Notes: generated by a model from the sequence alone, not told the origin. A stretch of 64,000 bases of DNA from Pseudogracilibacillus auburnensis (GCF_003201975.1 NZ_QJJQ01000023.1:1-64000), one strand, 5' to 3'. Positions 37,818 through 47,953 are shown, counted from the stretch's first letter. Program-made: numbers and translations.

Positions 37818-38915
37818 TTATGCACTAGTAGTAGCATCATCCGTTTTTCCTAACGAGCAATGGATAATATTCCATTTTATATGATGTAAATGTTCCAAGT
37901 TACTTTCTGCTCTTTGTAAAGATGTAATATAAATTAAATGTGATAGTTGTAATCTGTCTTTATGGTGACTAAAAGCATGGATACTAGTCTCCCCTTTCAC
38001 TTTAAATGTCATGACAAGCATTTTGCGTAATAAATGATTTAATTGATCGAGAGAGATGATTTTTTCAACCTTTAAATCATTTATATCGTAATCTAGCCAG
38101 CTTATATAATGAGCTTGATTTTGTTCTAACAATGCTCTTGAAAGTGAATAAGTAGATTCAATCATTTCGTTTATTTCTTTCGCTTCCATATTCTCTACAC
38201 TTGTTTCAAGTAGAATATAGTAAGAAGAGTCTTTTGGGTTACTCATTTCTTTCACTAGTAAATGATCTAGTTTGCTAGAAAGCTTCCAATGAATATGTTT
38301 CACATTGTGACCTACTTCATATTCTTTCAACCCAATTACATCAAGATGATCGAATCCTTTTTCTTCTATTTGTAAGAAGTCTTCGTGAAAATCAGTCATC
38401 CATGTATCCAGTAGTATATTTATATCGTTTAGATAAGGTAACACATACAATTCTTCTTGTTTCATCAACTGTTTCGATGAGCCTACTATGCCAAAAACAT
38501 CATATACTGTCCTATTTTCTACCGTAAAGATTATTTTTCCTACATATTTACTTTTTAATTGAATGGGGATGGATTTACTTTCCTTTCCATTTAAGGCGGT
38601 GTAAAAATGATCACTATACTGTTCATTCGTCAACACATTATGTATACGGAGCCCAAATTTAACTTTTGTGACGGGAAATAAACTATTATTTTTTACATGC
38701 AGTGTGAACAATCCGTTTTGATTATTATAAATGGATCGTTTATTTTCAATGGTAAGCTGGACTTTTTTTCTAACAAAAAGTACTAGTATACAAGAAAACG
38801 TGAATAAACTTATCGTTAAAATAAGTAGTAACAATGCAACATATGAATCATTGAAAACATAAAACAAGAGAACAAAGACGAGTAATATACTTATAAGAAA
38901 ACGATTTCGTATCAT
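37818..38915 (-). CDS. DUF58 domain membrane protein
   Basis: This protein of about 365 residues has two N-terminal membrane segments (about 2-45) and a DUF58 region with the core KGFDHLDVIGLKEYEVGHNVKHIHWKLSSKLDHLLVKE, matching the family R-x-Y-x-x-G-D-x-x-R-x-I-x-W pattern in a relaxed form. DUF58 proteins accompany MoxR ATPases and transglutaminase-like membrane proteins and carry a von Willebrand A-like fold. The ATG at 38915 follows AAAGGTG; an upstream ATG (38939) has no ribosome site. The role in this island is unknown; membrane complex assembly is a guess. Confidence 0.85.
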   Translation of the reverse strand: MIRNRFLISILLVFVLLFYVFNDSYVALLLLILTISLFTFSCILVLFVRKKVQLTIENKRSIYNNQNGLFTLHVKNNSLFPVTKVKFGLRIHNVLTNEQYSDHFYTALNGKESKSIPIQLKSKYVGKIIFTVENRTVYDVFGIVGSSKQLMKQEELYVLPYLNDINILLDTWMTDFHEDFLQIEEKGFDHLDVIGLKEYEVGHNVKHIHWKLSSKLDHLLVKEMSNPKDSSYYILLETSVENMEAKEINEMIESTYSLSRALLEQNQAHYISWLDYDINDLKVEKIISLDQLNHLLRKMLVMTFKVKGETSIHAFSHHKDRLQLSHLIYITSLQRAESNLEHLHHIKWNIIHCSLGKTDDATTSA

Positions 38916-38943
38916 AGCATCACCTTTATCATTTTTCATGTTT

Positions 38944-39891
38944 TTAAATGCTCATATTATATTGAATATCTGGTGTAGGTACCTTATTTAATATTCCTAA
39001 TAACACTGACTCTGCACTCTCATCTGATACTTGTGCTTTTTGGTCCAAAATAATCCGATGATTTCCCGTATCAATAAACATTTCGATCACATCTTCAGGT
39101 ATAACATAATCCCGACCAGCTAAATATGCATGTGCTTTTGCTATCCGACTAAGCGCTAACGCTCCACGTGGACTGATGCCTTGTATAATTAATTCATTAG
39201 TTCTTGTCGCCTCTGTTAAGCTCGTAATATATTTTAACATTTCATTTGCAACATGGATTTCTTGTACTTCCGTTTGCATCTTCATTAATTCATCAACAGT
39301 TATTACAGCCGTTACATGATCAAGAGGTTGTTCCTTTTGTCGATCTTTTAATATTTCCACTTGACTGTCAAAGTCAGGATAACCAATACTTGTTTTAATC
39401 ATAAAACGATCCATTTGGGATTGTGGTAACATTTGCGTTCCATATGAACCGATTGGATTTTGTGTAGCAATGACATTAAAAGGTTGTGGTAAATCATAAG
39501 TCATTCCATCTACCGTCACCTTTTTCTCTTCCATTACTTCCAAAAGAGCAGCCTGTGTCCTACTTGTTGTACGATTAATTTCATCTGCTAACAACAAGTT
39601 ACACATGACAACACCTTCTTTAAACACAAATTTTTCTTGTCCTTTATCATACATTGTAAAACCAATGACATCGGAGGCAACAACATCAGGAGTAAATTGG
39701 ACCCGGTTAAAGTCTAATCCAAGTGCTTTACTAAATGCTAAAGCCATCGTTGTTTTTCCCACCCCCGGGATATCTTCAAGTAAAACATGTCCTTCTGCAA
39801 GAATAGCCATTAACACTTTCTTAGCAATCTCATCTTTTCCAATGATTACTTTTTTCACTTCATTTATTGCTTGTTCTAGTTTTGCAAGCAT
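38944..39891 (-). CDS. MoxR-family AAA+ ATPase
   Basis: This 315-residue AAA+ protein has Walker A LLEDIPGVGKTTMA, Walker B NLLLADEINRTTSRTQAALLEVMEE, sensor 1 FNVIATQNPIG, and a C-terminal lid with GISPRGALALSRIAKAHA. MoxR ATPases act as chaperones or activators of partner complexes, often with DUF58 proteins, as here. It lies 18 bp after the ECF S-component gene and is tightly linked to the DUF58 gene. Confidence 0.93.
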   Translation of the reverse strand: MLAKLEQAINEVKKVIIGKDEIAKKVLMAILAEGHVLLEDIPGVGKTTMALAFSKALGLDFNRVQFTPDVVASDVIGFTMYDKGQEKFVFKEGVVMCNLLLADEINRTTSRTQAALLEVMEEKKVTVDGMTYDLPQPFNVIATQNPIGSYGTQMLPQSQMDRFMIKTSIGYPDFDSQVEILKDRQKEQPLDHVTAVITVDELMKMQTEVQEIHVANEMLKYITSLTEATRTNELIIQGISPRGALALSRIAKAHAYLAGRDYVIPEDVIEMFIDTGNHRIILDQKAQVSDESAESVLLGILNKVPTPDIQYNMSI

Positions 39892-39909
39892 GATTGATCC
39901 TCCTCATCA

Positions 39910-40593
39910 TTACAATCCATATTTTGATTTTACTCGCTCTAATTTATCCCCTATTGGCTTTATCGTTAGTAGTAAAAATACAACATTCGAAACGGCATAG
40001 GTCAGCATAAAAGGTATAGACAAACTAACCGCAGCGACATACCGTTTCATGTTAAATACGCCATCGATAGATAATACTGTCCAAATGTCCATCAATAAGG
40101 AGAAAAATACGCCCGCTAATAAGCCAAAAAGGATTAGTACAAATTTATTTTTAAGTAACATCGTGCGAATATCTGGTAATCCTGCTAATAATCCAACAAT
40201 TCCCCAAGCAAACATCTGAAATGGTGTCCAAGGTCCTTGTCCAAAATACATATTAGATATAATCGCAGTTAAAGCACCTACTAAAAAACCAGCTTCTGGT
40301 CCAAAGTAAAGAGCTGTCAAAATAACGATCGCTGTAACTGGTTTAAAGCCTGGTAATGCGGCAAATATAAAACGGCCAACGACAGACAGTGCAATCATAG
40401 CAGCTAGAACAACCAATAATCGAACATTCGTTTCTCGATGTTCAAAGGTAAGAAAAAAAGGTACTAAAGTGAAAAGCACAATGACAAAGGAAATAAATAC
40501 ATAACCTCGATCATCAAAAAAAGATACACCAACCCAAATGGTTAGTGGAATGAAAAGTAGTAAGACGATATAACTAATCCATTGCTTTTTCAT
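39910..40593 (-). CDS. ECF transporter substrate-binding S component (probable cobalamin/corrinoid)
   Basis: This integral membrane protein of about 227 residues has six hydrophobic segments. Features such as PGFKPVTAIVILTALYFGPE and GQGPWTPFQMFAWGIVGLLAG are of ECF S-component type. The start is ATG 40593, overlapping the end of the ATPase gene by 20 bp; the longer frame to 40752 lies inside that gene. Specificity cannot be read directly. The cobalamin riboswitch over the operon and the transcobalamin-like neighbours point to a corrinoid, in the manner of CbrT-type S components. Confidence 0.85.
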   Translation of the reverse strand: MKKQWISYIVLLLFIPLTIWVGVSFFDDRGYVFISFVIVLFTLVPFFLTFEHRETNVRLLVVLAAMIALSVVGRFIFAALPGFKPVTAIVILTALYFGPEAGFLVGALTAIISNMYFGQGPWTPFQMFAWGIVGLLAGLPDIRTMLLKNKFVLILFGLLAGVFFSLLMDIWTVLSIDGVFNMKRYVAAVSLSIPFMLTYAVSNVVFLLLTIKPIGDKLERVKSKYGL

Positions 40594-42271
40594 GTACAAT
40601 CTCCCGAGCACTTTGACATACTTGAATAATTTCATCAACAGTAATCGTATTGTCAAAAATATGACGTGACATTCGACTTGCCACGGTCGTATAATAATTA
40701 TTCGCTGAAAAAAATGCGGTTGGTGTATCGATCGATAACAGATTACGATCAAAAAATAGACCTACTCGATCGGAGACATGTGCTGCAAATTCAATATCAT
40801 GTGTCACGATTATGATCGTTAACCCTTTATCTTTTAGATCTTTTAAAATCTGTAATAACATCTTTTTAGAGAATGCATCAATCCCTTTGGTTGGTTCATC
40901 TAACAATAAAATTTTAGGCTGTAAAAGTAGAATTTTTCCAAGGGCGACCTTTTGCTGTTCCCCTCCGCTTATATCGTATGGGTGTTTATGTAATATTTTT
41001 GTTATGGCCAAATCACGAGCAATCTCCTCTATTAATTGTTCCATACGCTCCTCAGAATATTGCAGTACTTTGGATATTTCCTTATAATCCTCACGTACTG
41101 TATCCTTGATAAAAACAGTTCTCGGATCTTGTGGTAGTACGGCTAAATGATGCCGGTACAATTCTTTTCCTTTATACTGCTGAATTTTTTTTCCACTAAT
41201 CCACACTTTCCCACGATATGGTCGATTTTGACCAGACAATACTTGTAATAGCGTTGTTTTTCCTGAACCATTTCCTCCTAAAATAGTGACGATTTCTCCT
41301 TGATATATTTTCACATCCACACCTGCTAAAACGTCAGGTAAATCTCGTTCATAGCGAAACCACGTATTTTTAAGTTCTATAACAGGGTTTGTTTGATTTA
41401 GAACTACCTCTTTCTTGACAGCGAGAGCGACTTTATGGGAAATCAATTCACTCAAAAACCTTTTTCCTTCTCGAACTGTTAATGGGCTGTCCCCTTTTCC
41501 ATTCAAAGAGTGAAATACTTTCGTTGCTGTTGGTAAAGCTGCTAACATCGGATGTTGTTCATCTAATTCCTTTAAACATTCCCCTACTTTTCGTGGATGG
41601 GTTACACATAACATTTTTCCTTTTTCCAATAGGACAACCCGATCAGCCAGTGATAAAACTTCTTCTAATCGGTGTTCTACTAGAATGATTGTTAAGCCCA
41701 AATCCCTGTTTAATTTTTCTAGTGTATGAATAAAATTCGTTGCAGCAATTGGATCGAGTTGTGAAGTTGGTTCATCTAAAAGCAGTACGTTCGGTTGCAT
41801 GACCATAATAGAAGCAAGGTTTAATAACTGTTTTTGCCCACCTGATAAGTCGGTTGTTTTTTTTTGAAACCAAGTATGTATTCCGAAGTAATTAGCAATC
41901 TCACCAACTTGTCTCCGAATAACTTCTGTTGGAATCCCTAGATTCTCTAACCCAAATGCTAGTTCATGCCATACTTTATCAGTGATAATTTGATTTTCTG
42001 GATTTTGCATCACATAACCAATCTCACTTGCAGCAGTACGGTCATCAAGTTCCTCGATATTTTTTTCTTTATAGTAAATGGATCCAATTTTCTCCCCATG
42101 TGGAGTCAGTTCCCTTTTTAACATGTTTAATAATGTCGTTTTTCCAGAACCGGATTCACCAAAAATAACGATAAACTCCCCTTCATGAATAGAAAGATCA
42201 ATCGATTTTAAAACTGGTTCATGCTGTTCTGGATAGATGAATGAGACATTTTCAATTTTAAATATTTCCAA
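40574..42271 (-). CDS. ECF transporter fused A-A' ATPase
   Basis: This 565-residue protein has two ABC domains in one chain. Domain 1 has Walker A GESGSGKTT, LSGGQKQLLNLASIM and LLLDEPTSQLD. Domain 2 has GGNGSGKTTLLQ, ISGGEQQKVALGKILLL and LLLDEPTKGID. Such fused EcfA-EcfA' proteins energise ECF importers. It starts at TTG 42271 with the clear ribosome site AAAGGAG and overlaps the T-component gene by 64 bp, so the two are translationally linked. Confidence 0.94.
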   Translation of the reverse strand: MEIFKIENVSFIYPEQHEPVLKSIDLSIHEGEFIVIFGESGSGKTTLLNMLKRELTPHGEKIGSIYYKEKNIEELDDRTAASEIGYVMQNPENQIITDKVWHELAFGLENLGIPTEVIRRQVGEIANYFGIHTWFQKKTTDLSGGQKQLLNLASIMVMQPNVLLLDEPTSQLDPIAATNFIHTLEKLNRDLGLTIILVEHRLEEVLSLADRVVLLEKGKMLCVTHPRKVGECLKELDEQHPMLAALPTATKVFHSLNGKGDSPLTVREGKRFLSELISHKVALAVKKEVVLNQTNPVIELKNTWFRYERDLPDVLAGVDVKIYQGEIVTILGGNGSGKTTLLQVLSGQNRPYRGKVWISGKKIQQYKGKELYRHHLAVLPQDPRTVFIKDTVREDYKEISKVLQYSEERMEQLIEEIARDLAITKILHKHPYDISGGEQQKVALGKILLLQPKILLLDEPTKGIDAFSKKMLLQILKDLKDKGLTIIIVTHDIEFAAHVSDRVGLFFDRNLLSIDTPTAFFSANNYYTTVASRMSRHIFDNTITVDEIIQVCQSAREIVHEKAMD

Positions 42272-43125
42272 TGGAGATTCTCCTTTATTTCCATAAGTGT
42301 CGGTAACATCATGAAGACAAGCACGATAAAAAACTGGCAGCTATTTTCCCATGATAGCGTGATTTTTGTCAGCGCAGGATAATAGTTAATTGTAAAATGA
42401 TTCATTCCATGTAAAAAGAGCAATATTCCTAATAAAAGAATGATCAAAATCAGCATAACGCTATCTTTTACATGCCAACGAAATAAAGAATAATTTGTTC
42501 TGCCTTTTAATCCGTATCCTTTTGCTTTCATTCCATCTGCTTGTAACATCGCATTTTCTAATGACCACATGATCATACTATTAAATATTCGTATCCCGCT
42601 AACTAGCCGATCCGTTATACTGGTACTCGTATATAGCCCTAATGTTTTCTGAGTTTGATGTACTTTCCTTATTTGATGTATAAATAGCGGAATAAATCGT
42701 AATGCCATGGACAGAACAAGTGATAATTTTGGAAGTGTTTTGCCGAATAAATAAATGAATTTATCAGATGTCATGAAAAGACTGTAAGATTTACTCCAAA
42801 AAATCACAGCTACCAACATAGTTGAAATAAAGATCCCATAAATGATCGCTTCAAATGTGATAGGATTATCATTTAAAAAGAAGAGAATCGTTTCTCCTTT
42901 ATGTACAAAAATCGGATTTGTTATGGCAATAAGTAAAAAAACGAACAAATAGAATCCTACATCTTTCATAAGCTGTCTAAACGGTATTAAGAAGGCAAAC
43001 AATGTTAGTGAGCCAACGAAAGAAAATGCCAATATGATCGGATGCATCATAAGCATCGTTACACAAATGATTGCACTATAATACATGAATAAAACAAATG
43101 GATGGAAATTAGCCATACTTTTCAT
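42208..43125 (-). CDS. ECF transporter transmembrane T component
   Basis: This 305-residue EcfT/CbiQ-family protein has five to six membrane segments and the coupling helix region around MALRFIPLFIHQIRKVHQTQ and NAMLQADGMKAKGYGLKGR, equivalent to the A-R-G motifs that touch the ATPases. The ATG at 43125 follows AAGGTG. With the fused ATPase and S component it makes a self-contained (group I) ECF importer. Confidence 0.92.
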   Translation of the reverse strand: MKSMANFHPFVLFMYYSAIICVTMLMMHPIILAFSFVGSLTLFAFLIPFRQLMKDVGFYLFVFLLIAITNPIFVHKGETILFFLNDNPITFEAIIYGIFISTMLVAVIFWSKSYSLFMTSDKFIYLFGKTLPKLSLVLSMALRFIPLFIHQIRKVHQTQKTLGLYTSTSITDRLVSGIRIFNSMIMWSLENAMLQADGMKAKGYGLKGRTNYSLFRWHVKDSVMLILIILLLGILLFLHGMNHFTINYYPALTKITLSWENSCQFFIVLVFMMLPTLMEIKENLHWKYLKLKMSHSSIQNSMNQF

Positions 43126-43137
43126 AGCACCTTATCC

Positions 43138-43680
43138 TCACTCTAAATAATGATGACCAAGATCACGACCTAAATCACATGTGTACAAAAATTCAATCTC
43201 ATCACCATCTTCTAGTTCATATTTACTTACTCCATAATTAGGGAATTCTCCATTGACCGCATACATCCAGCCACTTAACGGACCAGCGGAAAACTCATAT
43301 AAATGATTGATTCCTTGAATATAGACACTATTATATGCATTTTCATCTGCACCTTGAAATTCCATATGAATCTTGTTATGACGAATCGTGCGTTGTAAAA
43401 TATCAAAAACGGTATCATTCGGTCTAAGTACATATTCTGTATTTTCTAGTATAACTCCATCGTTTGGGACATACTTTTCTGATCGTAATGCAGGATCTAA
43501 TTGTTGCCAATTTTCTAAAACCGTACTGGCATCAATACGAATAAATACTGTTTTAGAGTCCTCGTTAATGTCATCAATATGCGTAAGGTAATATTCTTCC
43601 ACCGATTGAATATTAGTTCCGGATGCCAAGATAATGATTAGTAGTGCAATAAAAGCTACTATAAGAAGGTCTTTTCGCAA
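43138..43680 (-). CDS. Small DUF4430 membrane-anchored protein
   Basis: This 180-residue protein has an N-terminal hydrophobic anchor or signal (about 5-22) and one DUF4430 domain. The domain has NDTVFDILQRTIRHNKIHME, YIQGINHLYEFSAGPLSGWM, YAVNGEFPNYGVSKYELEDG and a final FLYTCDLGRDLG. It equals a free beta domain of transcobalamin next to the membrane. It starts at TTG 43680 behind AAAGGAG. It directly precedes the ECF T gene (12-bp gap), so it may hand the ligand to the transporter; that is inference. Confidence 0.87.
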   Translation of the reverse strand: MRKDLLIVAFIALLIIILASGTNIQSVEEYYLTHIDDINEDSKTVFIRIDASTVLENWQQLDPALRSEKYVPNDGVILENTEYVLRPNDTVFDILQRTIRHNKIHMEFQGADENAYNSVYIQGINHLYEFSAGPLSGWMYAVNGEFPNYGVSKYELEDGDEIEFLYTCDLGRDLGHHYLE

Positions 43681-43696
43681 TTTTTATCGGCTCCTT

Positions 43697-45601
43697 TTAG
43701 TAACGTTCATCCATCATTTTTCGTATCTTTTTTTCCTGTTTACGTTTTTTATATCTGACAATTAATAGAGCAGACATTATCATTACAACAAGACAAATCA
43801 AAACCGTCATAATTCGTGCTCGAATCATACTATGAATCTTTGTTTCCGCTTTTTCAACATCTTCATAACTTTGTACTTTGTTTTGGTCATATGGACTTAA
43901 TACATGATAACGTTCGATAATTTGTTCAACTAGCTTTTTGTCTTTGAGACTAACTTCTTGAAATGGGTAGACATGTTGCAAAATATCGTTGTTAATTGAC
44001 TCTATTTCCATTTCTATTTTTTCCATTTTTTCTTTTTTTACTTGTAAATCTTTTAATAAATGTTCATAGTCTTTTTGATTCGGTGCATGTTGTAATTTAT
44101 CTATTAGACTGATTACCTCGACATAATACTCCGTCGTTATTTCATCTGGTAAAATTGTCACCTTTTTTATATCTTCTTCGGAAAATAATGTATCCGTTTT
44201 AGCTTTTTGATTATTTATTAATGACATTGTTGATCCTGTTCCACCAGAATGAATCCCCATACTCTCTGATAATGGCTCAGATGTATTTGGAATCCCAAGG
44301 TCTTTCATTGCATTAGCCAAATGTTGATAATTAACAATATAAGAACGCTCTTCGATTGGAACATCCAAATAGGCTCGAAATACTTTTTCAATAAGAGCTT
44401 TATCCGTTTCATCTACAACGTCGGGAATCGTCTCGATTGATTCTTTGACTGTTTTAATTTTATTTGTTAATTCAGGGCTCATCTCTTCACGAAAATCGTA
44501 TAATGTTCGGTACCCTTCATAGAATCGGTACATGGAAACAAGTGCATATAATACTTGTTCACTAGCCATTGAATTTGATTCTTCTGGCAATGATGTCGGG
44601 TTTTCTGGATCATACATTTCCGAATGGATAAAGCCACCATCAGGTCTTTGATATTTTACGATCCCGTCCAACAATGTATTTCCGTTCTTAATAAATCTTT
44701 CATCTGTTAATGGATCAATGCCTAATGTCGTTAAAGCGACAATCACTTGCGCCGTACTTTCAGCGTTTGGGCGTTCCCATGATTCAAAATCCCCATCTTC
44801 TAACTGTATTTCTGACAATATTTCTAATGCTTCATCTACAACTTCTCGAACCGCTTTTGTTACTTGTTCATCTCTCGCTTTTTGTTTATACGAATACGTT
44901 TCCTCACTATTGTAGTACGGTGCTAATGCTTGGATTGCCATCGCAGTAATATCTGGATCTGTTAGTGAACTATTTAGAGAAAACCCACCATCTTGTAACT
45001 GGTTTTTAAGAATTTCTTCTATCATCGTGTTACGAGTATCATAGGCATCTTCAGGTACGATATATCGTAAACTATCAAGTGTAATCAAGCCCCAAATCCA
45101 GCCATTTATTCCTTGAGTCCCTAATGACCTTGTTTTTCCTCTATCATACGTCCCATCTGCAATTAAATGAATGGGGGTACCATTTTTTTCTCCCACGGTT
45201 GTTGGATCTCCACCAGCAGCTAAAATAGCTAATGATATCCGGTGCCATTCCGTCGCTTTTGAATCACTTAATTTATTTTTCTCTCTATATCTTTTCACTA
45301 CTTTATCTTGGATGACAGCTAAATAACGATCATACTCATCTTCATAGCCGATCCTTCCCATCCCGATCAAATACCAATCCCCTGTAGTATCACCAGCGTT
45401 TTCCAAAAAACGTTGATTTAATAACGGTTCATCCATGCCTAAACGATAGGTTGATTTTTTCCAGGTAATAATATCTTCTATTTTTCCTACTATATCTTCA
45501 CGAATGACATCCTTTTCTTCAGCGGATATCGGAAGCAAAGTAATAGTAAAAATTAGGACGAGGGAAATGATAATTTTACTTATTTTCGACATTATTTTCA
45601 T
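43697..45601 (-). CDS. Membrane-anchored alpha/alpha-barrel protein (transcobalamin alpha-domain-like)
   Basis: This 634-residue exported protein has a signal peptide (about 1-27), then a prenyltransferase/squalene-cyclase-type repeat barrel (about 70-380; DGGFSLNSSLTDPDITAMAI, NAESTAQVIVALTTLGIDPL, RPDGGFIHSEMYD). Helical repeats of FIVAR-like type and a C-terminal membrane segment (about 597-617) with a basic cytoplasmic end follow. It has no enzyme DxDD or zinc motifs that would mark a real cyclase or prenyltransferase. The ATG at 45601 is behind AGAGGAT. It lies next to the DUF4430 genes, so the two transcobalamin folds are split over separate chains. Confidence 0.87.
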   Translation of the reverse strand: MKIMSKISKIIISLVLIFTITLLPISAEEKDVIREDIVGKIEDIITWKKSTYRLGMDEPLLNQRFLENAGDTTGDWYLIGMGRIGYEDEYDRYLAVIQDKVVKRYREKNKLSDSKATEWHRISLAILAAGGDPTTVGEKNGTPIHLIADGTYDRGKTRSLGTQGINGWIWGLITLDSLRYIVPEDAYDTRNTMIEEILKNQLQDGGFSLNSSLTDPDITAMAIQALAPYYNSEETYSYKQKARDEQVTKAVREVVDEALEILSEIQLEDGDFESWERPNAESTAQVIVALTTLGIDPLTDERFIKNGNTLLDGIVKYQRPDGGFIHSEMYDPENPTSLPEESNSMASEQVLYALVSMYRFYEGYRTLYDFREEMSPELTNKIKTVKESIETIPDVVDETDKALIEKVFRAYLDVPIEERSYIVNYQHLANAMKDLGIPNTSEPLSESMGIHSGGTGSTMSLINNQKAKTDTLFSEEDIKKVTILPDEITTEYYVEVISLIDKLQHAPNQKDYEHLLKDLQVKKEKMEKIEMEIESINNDILQHVYPFQEVSLKDKKLVEQIIERYHVLSPYDQNKVQSYEDVEKAETKIHSMIRARIMTVLICLVVMIMSALLIVRYKKRKQEKKIRKMMDERY

Positions 45602-45632
45602 GCTATGATCCTCTTTTTTTAGTTACATTCAT

Positions 45633-47795
45633 TTACCATTGTTTATGATAATTTGTCCCTGGGGCTCCTCCACCAATATCTGCACCATATGCCAATGTGA
45701 ACCTAATTCTGACTACATCACCATCTTTAAATTTATAATCCGCAAAACCGACATTAGGATAATTACCATTGACACTATACATCCAACCAGAACCATTTGT
45801 GAAATCAAATTCACCCAAAGAATCCACCGAGTTGTAATCAGCTGGGTCAAAACGTTCCATATCTCTTTCGACTAGTTTCGCTAAATCATTCGGGATTACT
45901 GGATTTGTTATTAATCCGGACTTATAAATAGCTGCTAAATAGAAGGAGTGTTTATGTGATCCTGTATAGTCATAATTGATTCCATGTTTATCAAACAATC
46001 GATCGATGACGTGAGCACCATTTTCGCCTTGATAGATTTCTACTTGTTCGGGGGCAATAATATATCCTAAACCTATCGTCGTCGCTTCCACACTTATTTG
46101 TGCGGTTCCTATTACACCATCGACAATATCGCCATAAACCGTTAATTGCTTTGTCGCTGTATTTCCTTCATTATCTGTTGCGGTAATAACGATATTGTTC
46201 TCGCCAGATTGCACATCTAAGTCAAAACTAATTTGACTAGAATCGGGCCAATTTATTTTAAGACTAGCCCCATTATTCGTTGCAGAAACTTTTCCATTCC
46301 CAGCTGTTAATGATTTGCCTGCATAATTATATGCTTTAACATGAAAGAGGTGTGAAGCACTTTTTATCGTAGCTCCATCAGCGATATCATGCACTTCAAT
46401 GGTTGGTGCATGTTTGTTTTGCTCCCCCTTGTCATCATCATCCGTACCACCATTATCCTCTTCATTCTCGTCTTCTCCAGGGTCACTTTGTTGCTTAGGA
46501 CTATATATAACAACATATACTTCTTCATATGTGACACTATTTCTTTTAGCGGTTAATGTGAAGATGTTTTCTCCTTCTATTAGTGTTGTATCATAGCTTC
46601 CTTTATCACTAACTAGTTCATCATCATCTTGTACAACGAATAAATCTACTTGCTCGCTATCATCAAAAGCCTTTGCAGTGAACTGGAAGTTTGCAATCTC
46701 AACCGTTTGATCCTTCAAGTCTGTTTCGATGTGTAACTTTGGCTCTTTATACTCTATTTCATATGTTTGTTTTGCTTTTAAACCTTTATAATTAGACTCA
46801 AGAATAATCGTATTTTTTCCTGTTTTTAAATCTACTACATATTTTCTATCTTCCTCTTCACTAACTTTCTCTTCATTCATGATGACTTCTAGAGGAGCTG
46901 TTTCACCACGTAACTGGGCACTTGCGTTAAATGTTAATGTTTGTTTTTTTGTGACACCATCTTTTAAATTCGTCTTAATGACGATATTTTCTTCATCGAA
47001 TATAATCAAATAACTTCTACTTACTGTAAAAATTTGCCCTGTATCATCTTGATACGTAACTCCGACTCGAACATCATTTTTACCTTTAGCTAGTGTAAGG
47101 TCAGCATAAACAGGCCTGCTAAGATCGGACGAAATATTATTAACTTCGCCTTGTTTGATAAAAACTTGGATATCTTTTACCGTAAGTCTGTGTTCTAATT
47201 GCTCGATATAAAAGGAATATTCCTGTTCTGTTACAATTTCTCCATCTTCAATCGAAGTAATAAAATACTCATTTACCTCATCAGTAGCCGGTTCACCATC
47301 CGTAATTTCTTTGTTCGATGCATCCGAAGTTGTTTCATGGTTTCCACCTGAACCTTCCCCATCGTTTATTCCTGTTTCATTTTCGTCATTATTGGCAGTA
47401 CCTTTTTTATTCTCGTCTTTTACCTCGGTTTCTGTTTCATTTCTCTGCTTATTTTGTTCTGTTTGATTAGTCTGTTTTTCTTTGTTAGTAAGGTCCTGTT
47501 TATCCTTTTTCGTTTGTTCTTCTTGTTCGTTGTTATTCTCTTCCTTCTCTGCTTCTTCCGCTTCCATTTCTTCCGCATGGACTAAGTTTTTATCGCCACC
47601 CATTAGTGGTATTTTAGAACTATTTTCTGCTATTTCCGTTAAGGGATTATCCGGAAGTACTGTGTCTTGATGATGTAAGGCAAACCCAATGTACGTCATA
47701 AAGAAACTGATAATTAAAAAAGCAATGAACCCTTTATATAGCAAAGTTCGTTTTGAGATAATTCGTTTTATAAATTGGAATGTCTGCTGCATCAT
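45633..47795 (-). CDS. Large DUF4430 surface protein with Ig-like domains
   Basis: This 720-residue protein has an N-terminal membrane anchor (about 18-42) and a Glu/Lys/Asn/Thr-rich spacer to about 165. Several beta-sandwich repeats of cadherin/Ig type follow (SGENNIVITATDNEGNTATK is one end). The C-terminal DUF4430 domain (about 570-715) contains YQGENGAHVIDRLFDKHG, GSGWMYSVNGNYPNVGFADY and RIRFTLAYGADIGGG. The start is ATG 47795 after GGGGTGG. It looks like a stalk presenting a beta domain away from the membrane. Confidence 0.86.
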   Translation of the reverse strand: MMQQTFQFIKRIISKRTLLYKGFIAFLIISFFMTYIGFALHHQDTVLPDNPLTEIAENSSKIPLMGGDKNLVHAEEMEAEEAEKEENNNEQEEQTKKDKQDLTNKEKQTNQTEQNKQRNETETEVKDENKKGTANNDENETGINDGEGSGGNHETTSDASNKEITDGEPATDEVNEYFITSIEDGEIVTEQEYSFYIEQLEHRLTVKDIQVFIKQGEVNNISSDLSRPVYADLTLAKGKNDVRVGVTYQDDTGQIFTVSRSYLIIFDEENIVIKTNLKDGVTKKQTLTFNASAQLRGETAPLEVIMNEEKVSEEEDRKYVVDLKTGKNTIILESNYKGLKAKQTYEIEYKEPKLHIETDLKDQTVEIANFQFTAKAFDDSEQVDLFVVQDDDELVSDKGSYDTTLIEGENIFTLTAKRNSVTYEEVYVVIYSPKQQSDPGEDENEEDNGGTDDDDKGEQNKHAPTIEVHDIADGATIKSASHLFHVKAYNYAGKSLTAGNGKVSATNNGASLKINWPDSSQISFDLDVQSGENNIVITATDNEGNTATKQLTVYGDIVDGVIGTAQISVEATTIGLGYIIAPEQVEIYQGENGAHVIDRLFDKHGINYDYTGSHKHSFYLAAIYKSGLITNPVIPNDLAKLVERDMERFDPADYNSVDSLGEFDFTNGSGWMYSVNGNYPNVGFADYKFKDGDVVRIRFTLAYGADIGGGAPGTNYHKQW

Positions 47796-47953
47796 GAATA
47801 CACCACCCCTTCGTTAATATGTGTCTTTTACTTAGCCAAAAAAACATTCTTTTTTACCAATAGGGCATATTTCCTTTTGCTAACTATAAGACGAAAAACT
47901 TTCAAAAGTCTTACTTGATCACGACTTTTGAATCCTATTATTGTTTCCTTCCA

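Noticed and set aside
43697-45601. Terpene cyclase or prenyltransferase enzyme
   Set aside because: Only the helical barrel repeats are present; the DxDD or zinc-binding catalytic motifs are absent, and the exported context fits ligand binding.
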